From positions 1 through 36,757 of the forward strand of contig JADFWU010000034.1 of NCBI GenBank assembly GCA_015234045.1: DNA of 36,757 bases. Reading direction: 5' to 3'. Shown here in pieces: positions 7,975-15,668 of the stretch. The stretch is from Magnetococcales bacterium. Its GTDB lineage: Bacteria; Pseudomonadota; Magnetococcia; Magnetococcales; JADFWU01. A program made the translations under genes and the position numbers. Each line of letters begins with the position of its first letter. The stretch's first letter is position 1. The notes beneath the pieces were generated by a model. The model was given only the letters and a program-made list of their open reading frames with translations. It searched no databases and was not told the origin of the DNA.

Positions 7975-8616
7975 ATGGATAATAAAGTCGAAAAGATCAC
8001 CACGATTGACCTGATTCGCCATGGTGAGCCACAAGGGGGCGAGATGATTCGCGGCTCAGTGGATCATGCATTAAGTACAGAGGGATGGTGTCAGATGAAA
8101 GCCTCAGTAGGTGACCATCATCCTTGGCAGTGGGTGGTGTCATCGCCAATGGCGCGATGTTATCATTTTGCCCGTTGGGTGGCGGAGCGTTGGGCGTTGC
8201 CTCTTACCATTGAGCCAGATCTGCGTGAAATGGGTTTTGGTGAGTGGGAGGGTCTGCGCAAAACAGAAATGACCGTTCAACAACGACAGGATTTTCGGAA
8301 TTTTTGGCTTAATCCGCTGGAAAATGCGCCGCCCAAAGGGACGACAATGACAGCGTTGAAGAATCGGGTTATACCGGTTGTTGAACGGCTGATGAAAGAG
8401 CGGGCCAGTAGTCACGGACTGATAGTAGCGCATGGGGCGGTGAATCGGGTTATTATTGGTCATATGCTGGACATGCCGCTTTCGCATTTGTTTCGATTGG
8501 AAATTCCCTATGCTGCCATGAGTCGTTTATCGCGGGATGACGCGCGAAAAGAGCCGCGCTGGTCGCTTCATTTTCACAATGGCGTACTGTGTTGCAACCC
8601 ATTTGGACCACCATGA
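7975..8616 (+). CDS. Histidine phosphatase family protein
   Basis: 213 residues. The phosphate-accepting RHGE motif (R15-H16-G17) follows DLI, the second Arg lies in SSPMARCYHFA, the REMGFGEWEG loop is typical of the cobalamin phosphatase/phosphoglycerate mutase branch, and the second catalytic His is in VAHGAVNR. This is a cytosolic phosphomonoesterase; alpha-ribazole phosphatase (CobC) is one possibility, but no cobalamin genes are nearby and substrate cannot be decided. The ribosome binding site is weak. Its TGA overlaps the formate dehydrogenase ATG, so the two are coupled. Confidence 0.85.
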   Translation: MDNKVEKITTIDLIRHGEPQGGEMIRGSVDHALSTEGWCQMKASVGDHHPWQWVVSSPMARCYHFARWVAERWALPLTIEPDLREMGFGEWEGLRKTEMTVQQRQDFRNFWLNPLENAPPKGTTMTALKNRVIPVVERLMKERASSHGLIVAHGAVNRVIIGHMLDMPLSHLFRLEIPYAAMSRLSRDDARKEPRWSLHFHNGVLCCNPFGPP

Positions 8617-11318
8617 AAACCACACCACAAATCACAGCCACCATTGATGGCGCTCAGGTTGAATTCCCGGTAGGAACGACTTTGCTCAACATCCTGCGCG
8701 ATATGGGTAAGGATGTGCCAACGCTGTGTCATTCAAACCGTCTGAAACCGGTGGGGCAGTGCCGTATTTGTTTGGTGGAAGAGGAGGGCGCTGGATTTGT
8801 GCCTGCTTGTGCCACCCAGGTTAAGGCGGGTGCACGCTATTTCACCGATTCAGAGTCGGTTCAAAAAACACGATACCATGTGATGGAGATGATTCTCCGC
8901 ACGCATCCATTGCGGTGTCGGGGATGTGTGGTTGAAGGGCGCTGTCAACTTGAATCTGTGGCCGTAAAAATGGGGTTTACGCCCTTGGAGAATCAACAGG
9001 GCACGGTTGAGATTGATACGCGGCATCCGTTTATCCATATTCAAAATGATCTCTGTGTTCAGTGTGGCCTGTGTGTTCGGGCCTGTACTGAGATTCAGGG
9101 ACAAAACGTGCTGGGCATGGTCGGACGTGGTGAGGGGCTGCGGGTTGTGGCGGGTCTGGATCAATCCATGCAGGCGGCGGGATGTGTTTCCTGTGGTCAA
9201 TGTCTGTTTGAGTGTCCGACCGGTGCGTTGCAGAGTGCGGATGTGGGGCGCTATGACAAGGTGGTTTCCACCATTTGTGGGTATTGCGCGGTAGGGTGTC
9301 GTTTACGGGCTTTGGTCAAGGATAATCGGGTTGTTGGAATGGAGCCTGATCCGGCAGGGGCGGCCAATCGTGGACATGCTTGTGTAAAGGGTCGGTTTGG
9401 GTTTCATTTTACCCATTCTGAACAGCGGTTGACCATGCCGTTGATTCGTCAGCCGGATGGTGGGTTTAAAGAAACAGGATGGGATGCGGCGTTGGATCTG
9501 GTTGCCAAACGGTTTGCTCAAATAGGTGCTGATCATGGCGCGGATGCTTTGGGCGTAGTAAGTTCGGCCCGATGCAGCAATGAAGAGAACTTTACCCTGC
9601 AAAAGTTTGCCCGTGTTGTGTTGGGCACTAATAATATCGACAACTGTGCCCGTGTTTGTCACTCGCCTTCGGCATTTGCGTTGGGTGAGGCGTTGGGCAC
9701 GGGAGCGGGCACCAACAGTTTTGAAGATATCGAACGTTCGGATGTGTTGATGTTGGTGGGAGCCAATCCCACTGAAGCGCATCCGGTGTTGGGTGCGCGG
9801 ATTCGACAGGCGGTGATCAAAGGGTGTCGCTTGATCGTGATTGATCCACGTAATACCGAATTGGCCCGAATGGCGGATGTGCATATTCCTTTGAGACCAG
9901 GTGCCAATATTCCGCTTATCAATGCGCTGCAATCGGTGTTGATTGAAGAAAAACTGTACGATGCGGACTTTATCCAATCTCATGCAGAGGGGTTTGAGGC
10001 GCTCAAGCAGGCATTGACACCCTATACAGCAGAGTGGGCGGCCCAACAGGCGGGTGTTTCTGTCCAGATCATTCGAGATGTTGCGCGTCTGTATGCGGAA
10101 GGTAAAGCGGCACAGATATTGTGGGGGTTGGGTATTACCGAATCCTGCCAGGGCACGATAGCGGCATTTGGTTTGATCAATATGGCCATCATGACCGGAA
10201 ATCTGGGACGACCAGGCACCGGATCAAGCCCGATTCGTGGTCAAAACAATGTTCAAGGTGCGTGCGATATGGGCGCATTGCCCAATGTGTTCAGTGACTA
10301 TCAATCCATCGCTGATCCAGAAGTCCAACGCCGTCATAGCGCCCGTTGGGGCAAAGGACTATCCACGAAAATTGGTCTGAAAATGCCGGAGATGCTCGCC
10401 GCTGCCCGACATGGGACGCTCAAAGGGCTCTATTTGGTGGCGCAAGATCCTGCTCAATCCGATCCCGATACCAATAATGTGGTTAACGCCTTTGAGAATT
10501 TGGATTTCCTGGTGGTGCAAGATCTGTTCATGACCGAATCTGCCAAGCTGGCGGACGTGATCTTACCGGGTGCCAGTTTTCTCGAAAAATCAGGTACATT
10601 TGTCAATAGTGATAGACGGATTCAACCGTTAACTCAAGCTGTCATGCCGCCTGGTCAGGCGTTGTCGGATGGTGATATCACCAATCAGTTGGCGCGGTGG
10701 ATGGGGTATGATTTTGGCTTTGATAATGGCGTGGGAACGGCCTTTGATCCTGAGCGAGTGATGGATGAGATTGCTGCACTGACACCCAATTGGGCTGGTG
10801 TGAACTATCAACGTTTGAACGCGCTTGGGTTTTTGCAGTGGCCTTGTCCTGATACTGATCATCCGGGCACCGATATTGTGCATAGAGACGGGCAATTCCT
10901 GCGCGGTCGGGCGCGTCTGACTCCAACGCAGTGGCGGGCGCGGATTGATCCTTGTGATGAAAAGTATCCCTTCATGCTCACCACGGGTCGGATACTATAT
11001 CACTACAATGTTGGTTCCATGACCCGCCGTACACCCATCACCCGATTGGATGGTGCCCAACAGGAGAGGCTGCGGATTCATCCCAGTGATGCCGAGCGGT
11101 TTCATCTCTCTTCGGGTGATCGCGTGGCGGTCAGTTCTGCTCAAGGGTGCGTGACGGTTCAGGCAGAAGTGAGTGACCAGACCAATCCCGGCGTATTGTT
11201 CATGGCGTTTCATTTTCCAGAAACGCGTACCAATCTATTGATTGGCAGTGCTGCGGATGATCACACCCTCTGTCCAGAGTATAAAGTGACACCGGTACGC
11301 ATTGAGAAGGTTGATTGA
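8613..11318 (+). CDS. fdhF: Formate dehydrogenase alpha subunit (Cys-type, molybdopterin)
   Basis: 901 residues. In order: a plant-type [2Fe-2S] domain (C39, C50, C53, C66); a NuoG-like cluster (H98, C102, C105, C111); two [4Fe-4S] clusters (C148/151/154/158 and C191/194/197/201); then the molybdopterin oxidoreductase with its own [4Fe-4S] (C222, C225, C229, C257). Catalytic Cys349-His350 sits in NCARVCHSP, so no selenocysteine is used. The molybdopterin dinucleotide-binding domain with YHYNVGSMTRR lies at the C-terminus. The order matches the large subunit of cytosolic NAD-linked formate dehydrogenases (FdsA/FdhA). No diaphorase (beta/gamma) subunits or fdhD are adjacent, so the electron partner is unknown. 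The ATG overlaps the phosphatase stop by 4 bases. Confidence 0.92.
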   Translation: MKTTPQITATIDGAQVEFPVGTTLLNILRDMGKDVPTLCHSNRLKPVGQCRICLVEEEGAGFVPACATQVKAGARYFTDSESVQKTRYHVMEMILRTHPLRCRGCVVEGRCQLESVAVKMGFTPLENQQGTVEIDTRHPFIHIQNDLCVQCGLCVRACTEIQGQNVLGMVGRGEGLRVVAGLDQSMQAAGCVSCGQCLFECPTGALQSADVGRYDKVVSTICGYCAVGCRLRALVKDNRVVGMEPDPAGAANRGHACVKGRFGFHFTHSEQRLTMPLIRQPDGGFKETGWDAALDLVAKRFAQIGADHGADALGVVSSARCSNEENFTLQKFARVVLGTNNIDNCARVCHSPSAFALGEALGTGAGTNSFEDIERSDVLMLVGANPTEAHPVLGARIRQAVIKGCRLIVIDPRNTELARMADVHIPLRPGANIPLINALQSVLIEEKLYDADFIQSHAEGFEALKQALTPYTAEWAAQQAGVSVQIIRDVARLYAEGKAAQILWGLGITESCQGTIAAFGLINMAIMTGNLGRPGTGSSPIRGQNNVQGACDMGALPNVFSDYQSIADPEVQRRHSARWGKGLSTKIGLKMPEMLAAARHGTLKGLYLVAQDPAQSDPDTNNVVNAFENLDFLVVQDLFMTESAKLADVILPGASFLEKSGTFVNSDRRIQPLTQAVMPPGQALSDGDITNQLARWMGYDFGFDNGVGTAFDPERVMDEIAALTPNWAGVNYQRLNALGFLQWPCPDTDHPGTDIVHRDGQFLRGRARLTPTQWRARIDPCDEKYPFMLTTGRILYHYNVGSMTRRTPITRLDGAQQERLRIHPSDAERFHLSSGDRVAVSSAQGCVTVQAEVSDQTNPGVLFMAFHFPETRTNLLIGSAADDHTLCPEYKVTPVRIEKVD

Positions 11319-11341
11319 GTTGAATACCGATTCATTGCTTT

Positions 11342-11502
11342 TATAGTGTTTTCGTCTAAAATTTGAACAGTCAGCCGTTCCAGCCCTGGTGATGTTTTTG
11401 CTCTGATGATCTGTTTCGCATATCAAAAGCGGCGCAAAAACATCACCAGAGCTTCCACTCAGGTTGTGATTCATTGTCTAATTTAGGATCGAAATTACTA
11501 TA
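11342..11502. mobile_element. MITE-like element, copy 1 of 3
   Basis: About 161 bases. The left end TATAGTGTTTTCGTCTAAAA and the right end (reverse complement TATAGTAATTTCGATCCTAA) are imperfect terminal inverted repeats. A strong inner inverted repeat is built from CTGGTGATGTTTTTGC and GCAAAAACATCACCAG, so nearly the whole element can fold. It has no coding capacity. It lies 24 bases after fdhF and could also act as its terminator. TA occurs at both edges, consistent with a TA target duplication. Confidence 0.75.
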
Positions 11503-11594
11503 TTGCCTATATTTCCAATGGGTTGTTTGGGAACTTTTATTACTGATACCATGTCCAGGTTAAAGAATTTAGTCTTCTTACATGATCAAAATCT

Positions 11595-11631
11595 ATCCCG
11601 TTTAGTCGGGATATAAGGATTATCACCTTAT
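11595..11631 (+). promoter_or_regulatory. Two hairpins before the haem-sensor gene; second covers the RBS and start
   Basis: ATCCCG (11595-11600) pairs with CGGGAT (11607-11612). Directly after it, ATAAGG (11613-11618) pairs with CCTTAT (11626-11631). The second stem contains most of the AAGGA ribosome binding site and the first two bases of the ATG, so it could limit translation unless melted. No known riboswitch recognised. Confidence 0.4.
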
Positions 11632-12391
11632 GAAACGTATAATTTATCCCTCATTGGCCATCCTGTTGGCCAGCTATGTGCTGATTTTCTTTTTAGTGAA
11701 ATTGGTAATAGAGCGGCAAGCCATGGACAATATTGTCCGTCAGGCGCGGGCGATTACCGTGCAAGCGGAGAGTGCGCGTGCATATGCCTCGGCAATGGTC
11801 GGAGATAAGATGTTTGATCCGGCACTGTTGGAAGAGGCGCAGAAGTATATTCGCCGCAGCAAGGCGGAAACTCATGAAGAGATCATCAAAGCGGCCCGTC
11901 AAACCCGTTTCTATCGTTCCATTCCCATTGTGGCTGGTTGGACCATCGGCCAGGGTATTGCACATGATGCGCTGTACAATTTTCGGGTGGTACGTATTGA
12001 TGCACGTAATCCGAAAAACGAAGCCACGCCGCTGGAAAAATCCATGCTGGAGAAGATGGATAATGAAAATCTGTACGAACATTGGATCATTGATGAGGAA
12101 GAGAACGTGCTGCGCTACATGCGGCCTGTGGTGATGAAAAAAGAGTGTCTCTACTGTCACGGCACCGAAAAGGATTATCCGGATGGTGGTGGTTACGATG
12201 TGCTGGGTATCAAAATGGAAGGCTGGGCGTTGGGCGAACAGCGCGGCGCTTTCGAGATTATCTCTGATCTTAAACCCGTTCAAGAGGCGGTGCGTGAAGT
12301 TCAGATGGATCTGATCACCATCGGTGCATTCATGACCGTTATTATGGCGTTTGTTACGGCGTTTTGGACGTTGATGGGCAGGAAAGAGTAG
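11630..12391 (+). CDS. Membrane-anchored Tll0287-like (DUF3365) c-type haem protein
   Basis: 253 residues. An N-terminal membrane helix (about 7-27) is followed by a periplasmic domain and a C-terminal membrane helix (about 228-248) with a very short cytosolic tail. The haem attachment motif C173-L-Y-C176-H177 lies in MKKECLYCHG. The spread of WTIGQGIAHDALYNFRVVRIDARNPKNEA with the later haem site matches the Tll0287-like/DUF3365 sensor domain, usually found at the front of histidine kinases or cyclases. Here no output domain follows, so it would need a partner. cheB/cheR converge on it and an adenylate cyclase is 3 kb on, but no link is proven. Needs the cytochrome c maturation system. Confidence 0.87.
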   Translation: MKRIIYPSLAILLASYVLIFFLVKLVIERQAMDNIVRQARAITVQAESARAYASAMVGDKMFDPALLEEAQKYIRRSKAETHEEIIKAARQTRFYRSIPIVAGWTIGQGIAHDALYNFRVVRIDARNPKNEATPLEKSMLEKMDNENLYEHWIIDEEENVLRYMRPVVMKKECLYCHGTEKDYPDGGGYDVLGIKMEGWALGEQRGAFEIISDLKPVQEAVREVQMDLITIGAFMTVIMAFVTAFWTLMGRKE

Positions 12392-12413
12392 AGCCGCGTT
12401 TTGACTGAAAATG

Positions 12414-12441
12414 AGGTGGCAGAGAACACATTCTGCCACCT
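12414..12441. terminator. Perfect 10-bp hairpin between converging genes
   Basis: AGGTGGCAGA (12414-12423) and TCTGCCACCT (12432-12441) pair perfectly around an 8-base loop, midway between the ends of the haem-sensor gene and cheR. There is no long T run on either side, so termination strength is uncertain. Confidence 0.55.
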
Positions 12442-12457
12442 ACATCACAGTTAGATA

Positions 12458-13300
12458 TCAGGATGTCTTTTGATAGATCGTTGGTGCGACTGGTTTGAAC
12501 GGGACTTTGAGGTTGTTCAACGTCTCTGAATGGCCGATAAACAGAAAGCCATTGGGTGCCAGATAGCGGGCGAATTTGTTGACGATCTGTTCTGTCGTGG
12601 GTCGGTCAAAATAGATGATGGCATTACGACAGAAAATCACATCCATCTTTTCACGCACACCATAATCATTATCCATGAAGTTCAGCTGCTGAAAGCGGAT
12701 CGTTTTTCGCAGTTCTGGACCCATTTTAGCGACTTTTTTGCTTGAATCCTTATGTTTCAGAAGATACTTTTTTTTCAGTGGCATAGGGATAGGAGCAACC
12801 TTATCCATGGCATATACGCCATTCTTTCCCGACTTCAATACCCGTGTAGAAAGATCTGTTGCCAGGATCTGAAATGAGAAACCCTGATTTTTGGCTTGAA
12901 ACTCATTCAAAACAATGGACATGGTGTACGGTTCTTCACCGGACGAGCAGGCAGCACTCCAAATCTTGAACGCTTTGGACGGGTTGTCCTGGGTGTAGGC
13001 TGGCAGAACTTGGGTGGAAAGATACTCAAAGTGCTGCGGTTCGCGGAAAAAGTCGGTCTTATTGGTGGTGACGATATCTATAAAATGGGTCAACTCGCCA
13101 CCCGCTTCACGGGGGTTGAGAATCCAGTCTACATAATCGGTAAAAGAGTCCAACCCAACCACGCGCAATCGTTTCTGGATGCGGGCGGTGAGCATGGCCC
13201 GTTTTGAGTCCGGCATCAAAATACCGGTCTGCTTGTAGATAAACTGGCTTAACTGCCTGAATTTATCTTCAGGGATGCTGGCTTCCCGAGCGCTATTCAT
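12458..13300 (-). CDS. cheR: Chemotaxis protein methyltransferase CheR
   Basis: 280 residues, the normal length. The N-terminal helical domain is followed by TTNKTDFFREPQHF, the SAM-binding segment WSAACSSGEEPYTMSI, ILATDLSTRVL, the CRNAIIYFD strand and the C-terminal GHSETL. CheR uses S-adenosylmethionine to methylate glutamates of chemoreceptors in the cytosol. It follows cheB by about 60 bases on the same strand. No cheA, cheW, cheY or receptor gene is in the window, so it serves a system encoded elsewhere. Confidence 0.95.
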   Translation of the reverse strand: MNSAREASIPEDKFRQLSQFIYKQTGILMPDSKRAMLTARIQKRLRVVGLDSFTDYVDWILNPREAGGELTHFIDIVTTNKTDFFREPQHFEYLSTQVLPAYTQDNPSKAFKIWSAACSSGEEPYTMSIVLNEFQAKNQGFSFQILATDLSTRVLKSGKNGVYAMDKVAPIPMPLKKKYLLKHKDSSKKVAKMGPELRKTIRFQQLNFMDNDYGVREKMDVIFCRNAIIYFDRPTTEQIVNKFARYLAPNGFLFIGHSETLNNLKVPFKPVAPTIYQKTS

Positions 13301-13359
13301 AATAGGGTTCCATTTGTGATTGGCAAATCAAGTGAGCGAAAACATTCTGTACGCATTTA

Positions 13360-14445
13360 TTAACGGTTCTTCATTTGACAGGCTCTGACAACTTCATCAG
13401 CAATGCGGTCCAAGGGTAGTATGCGATTGACAGCACCACGTGCCACGGCTTCTTTGGGCATGCCATAGACCACACATGTGGCCTCATCTTGAGCAATATT
13501 ATAGCTTCCTGCTTGACGCATTTCAGCCATGCAACGGGCACCATCATCGCCCATGCCGGTCAGAATGACACCAACTGCATTGGCTCCGGCTGAGATGGCA
13601 GCGGAACGAAAGAGGATATCCACAGAAGGTCGATGTCGTGTGATGGTCGGTCCCTTCTTTAGTGTAGTAAAATAGCGGTTTCCCTGTCTCTGGATCAATG
13701 TATGTTGGCCGCCGGGAGCCAAAAGCGCCAATCCAGGCCGAAGGGTATCGCCCTGTCGGGCTTCTCGAACGTCCAACGGGCTGATGGTGTTGAGTTGATT
13801 AGACAACAGTTTGGTGAAATCATCCGGCATGTGTTGAACAATCACCATACCCGGCAAAGTGATTGGTAGCCGCCTCAGAAAAATCTGTAATGCCTCTGTG
13901 CCACCAGTAGATGATCCTACCACAATTATAGGATCGGTTTTTGGTATTTTTTGCGGAGATTTAGGCCAGGGCAGCACTTCATCGGGTGAGCGTTTAGGTT
14001 GGGGCGTTCCAGCATCAGGGCGCAGGAGTGATCGACGTGGCGTTTTTCCCGCTGCACGACGGATTTTTTGAATGATTTCAGAGGCCGATCGTTGAAGAAA
14101 AGCGGATGGATCTTTTTTTGGCAGTGCAATGATATCCACAGCGCCGAGTGCCGAAGCTTTGGACTTGAGATCCGTACGATCTTCAAACACCGTTGAGCAG
14201 GCAATCACGGGAATAGGGTGTTGATCCATCAACTTGTTCAGAAATGTCAGACCGTGCATCCGAGGCATTTCCAGATCCAGGGTGATGACATCCGGTGTGG
14301 TCTGTTTGATGATTCTGGCCGCTTCAAATGGATCAGAGGCTTGTCCGATAACGGTCAAATCGGGTTGGGTTGATATCAAATTGTTGAGTGCCATGCGGAT
14401 GGCGGTGACATCATCGACAATGAGAACTTTGACAATTCCTGCCAT
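13360..14445 (-). CDS. cheB: Chemotaxis response regulator / protein-glutamate methylesterase CheB
   Basis: 361 residues. An N-terminal receiver domain has D11, D12 and the phospho-acceptor D57 (TLDLEMPRMHG). A Pro/Lys-rich linker (about 133-170) leads into the methylesterase domain with catalytic Ser179 (GSSTGGTEAL), His205 (QHMP) and Asp301 (TGMGDDGA). It removes methyl groups from receptors when phosphorylated by CheA, opposing CheR just downstream. The start is the ATG preceded by AGGAC. It begins 15 bases after the stop of a zinc-ribbon membrane protein gene, so the three form a likely operon. Confidence 0.95.
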   Translation of the reverse strand: MAGIVKVLIVDDVTAIRMALNNLISTQPDLTVIGQASDPFEAARIIKQTTPDVITLDLEMPRMHGLTFLNKLMDQHPIPVIACSTVFEDRTDLKSKASALGAVDIIALPKKDPSAFLQRSASEIIQKIRRAAGKTPRRSLLRPDAGTPQPKRSPDEVLPWPKSPQKIPKTDPIIVVGSSTGGTEALQIFLRRLPITLPGMVIVQHMPDDFTKLLSNQLNTISPLDVREARQGDTLRPGLALLAPGGQHTLIQRQGNRYFTTLKKGPTITRHRPSVDILFRSAAISAGANAVGVILTGMGDDGARCMAEMRQAGSYNIAQDEATCVVYGMPKEAVARGAVNRILPLDRIADEVVRACQMKNR

Positions 14446-14460
14446 CGTGTCTGGTCCTGA

Positions 14461-14895
14461 TCAGTCCTGTTGTCCTTGGTGGTTGCAGTAGACACATGTG
14501 TACTCTTTTTGACCATCTTGCAGGTAGATAGGCTTGTCACAGGCGGAACAGTTTTGCCGAATCCAGGCACCTTGGGAAGGGGGTGCCACTTCGCGTCCAC
14601 AGTTGATACACAACACCATGGACAGCGGCAGTTCGGTTTCACAGGCTGGGCAGAGCCGGGAATCGACCAAATGCGCTTTATTGCCCGGGCCTTTTTTTGG
14701 TTCTTCATCCATGGGATTGTGAAAAAAAGGAATGGGCGGACGTGCCACAGAGGGCAGGAAAAATACCACCAAAGCACCAACGATTGGCGAGAAAATCAGG
14801 GAGATAAAGAAATAGAGGATAATGGAGCGGCCACGATTCATGGCCCAAAAGCCCACTACCATGCTTAAAACAAACCAGAGCAGAACCCACAACAT
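14461..14895 (-). CDS. Membrane protein with two C-terminal zinc ribbons
   Basis: 144 residues. Two membrane helices (about 3-20 and 25-48) are followed by a Pro-rich linker and four CxxC knuckles: C82/C85, C96/C99, C116/C119 and C134/C137. They form two zinc ribbons of the type found in double-zinc-ribbon proteins. A ribosome binding site AGGGGG precedes the ATG. It is first in the apparent operon with cheB and cheR. Function unknown; a zinc-stabilised protein-interaction module at the membrane is a fair guess. Confidence 0.75.
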   Translation of the reverse strand: MLWVLLWFVLSMVVGFWAMNRGRSIILYFFISLIFSPIVGALVVFFLPSVARPPIPFFHNPMDEEPKKGPGNKAHLVDSRLCPACETELPLSMVLCINCGREVAPPSQGAWIRQNCSACDKPIYLQDGQKEYTCVYCNHQGQQD

Positions 14896-15133
14896 GGTCT
14901 CTGACCCCCTGAAAAATCATTGGAAAGAGTGTCAGCCGACACTATAGCTCAAACAGGGGCGAGAAGGCACCATGAATGAAGTGGTCGCAGAAGAAAAAGG
15001 CGCAGCACAGGGCGTAACGATCCAAAGGATCACACAACCGAACGCCCAAAGGGTCGATTCATGCAGCAAACAAGGATATGAGAATGAGTCCCGATGGAGG
15101 CGTAAATACTTTCAGAATAAAGTGGTTACAGAA

Positions 15134-15262
15134 CTAGAGTATCAGCATGATCAGGCCAATGAGTGCCAGACCAACAATAATAGGGCGCAGGGCCTCAATG
15201 AATATATGATCATTTAAAATATCATCAATGTGGCTATCGTGGGATTGAACAGATATGGTCAT
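15134..15262 (-). CDS. Small single-pass membrane protein (42 aa)
   Basis: A 42-codon frame with an excellent ribosome binding site (GGGAGG, 8 bases before ATG). The N-terminal half is polar (SHDSHIDDILND). Residues about 24-42 are a hydrophobic helix (RPIIVGLALIGLIMLIL) that runs to the last residue, so it looks like a tail-anchored micro-protein. It has no near neighbour on its strand. A longer hydrophilic frame on the opposite strand (14972-15217) overlaps it and looks like an artefact. No family recognised. Confidence 0.65.
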   Translation of the reverse strand: MTISVQSHDSHIDDILNDHIFIEALRPIIVGLALIGLIMLIL

Positions 15263-15386
15263 GGCGTTTTCCTCCCAAATTTATCATTATACAAAATCAA
15301 GCCATTGCGCCTACTTTGACACGCCAGAACAGTATATGGTTTCATGGGGTTGTTATATTTATTGATCTATGGAATATATCGACCGA

Positions 15387-15653
15387 TTAGCAGATTTTAA
15401 ATCGATTTGATACATTGTTGTTACGAGGGGCAGGGTTGGCAATCGTATTCTGACGTGGTATCCCAGAAGGTGACGTAATTGGGGATGGGAGGCGCTCATC
15501 GTTTTTTTTCTGATGAAAGTCATGTGGGACATAAGATTTCAGAGCAGGCTCTGGCACTGATCCTGGCGGATATTGACAGGCTTTGAAGTTGACTTGCTCA
15601 AAGGTTTGATCTGGTTGACCAGTCCATGAATCAATAGTTACGCTTTGCTTCAT
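15387..15653 (-). CDS. Doubtful hypothetical protein (88 aa)
   Basis: A Pro/Asn/Gln-rich frame of 88 residues divergent from the adenylate cyclase, with 15 bases between the two starts. Codon use is not unlike its neighbours, but there is no ribosome binding site, no recognisable domain and no signal peptide. If it is not a gene, the 400 bases upstream of the cyclase are plain intergenic sequence. I lean towards non-coding. Confidence 0.25.
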   Translation of the reverse strand: MKQSVTIDSWTGQPDQTFEQVNFKACQYPPGSVPEPALKSYVPHDFHQKKNDERLPSPITSPSGIPRQNTIANPAPRNNNVSNRFKIC

Positions 15654-15668
15654 CAAGGTTATGCTGTT

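Noticed and set aside
9303-10046. 247-codon frame on the minus strand
   Set aside because: It is antisense to the well-defined formate dehydrogenase domain and has no recognisable features.
11693-12439. 248-codon His/Arg-rich frame on the minus strand
   Set aside because: It lies wholly opposite the haem-sensor gene, whose haem motif, membrane helices and start are clear; its composition is that of a complement artefact.
14972-15217. 81-codon frame on the plus strand with an AGAAGG before its ATG
   Set aside because: It is very hydrophilic with no domain, and its last third is the complement of the better supported 42-aa membrane protein gene.
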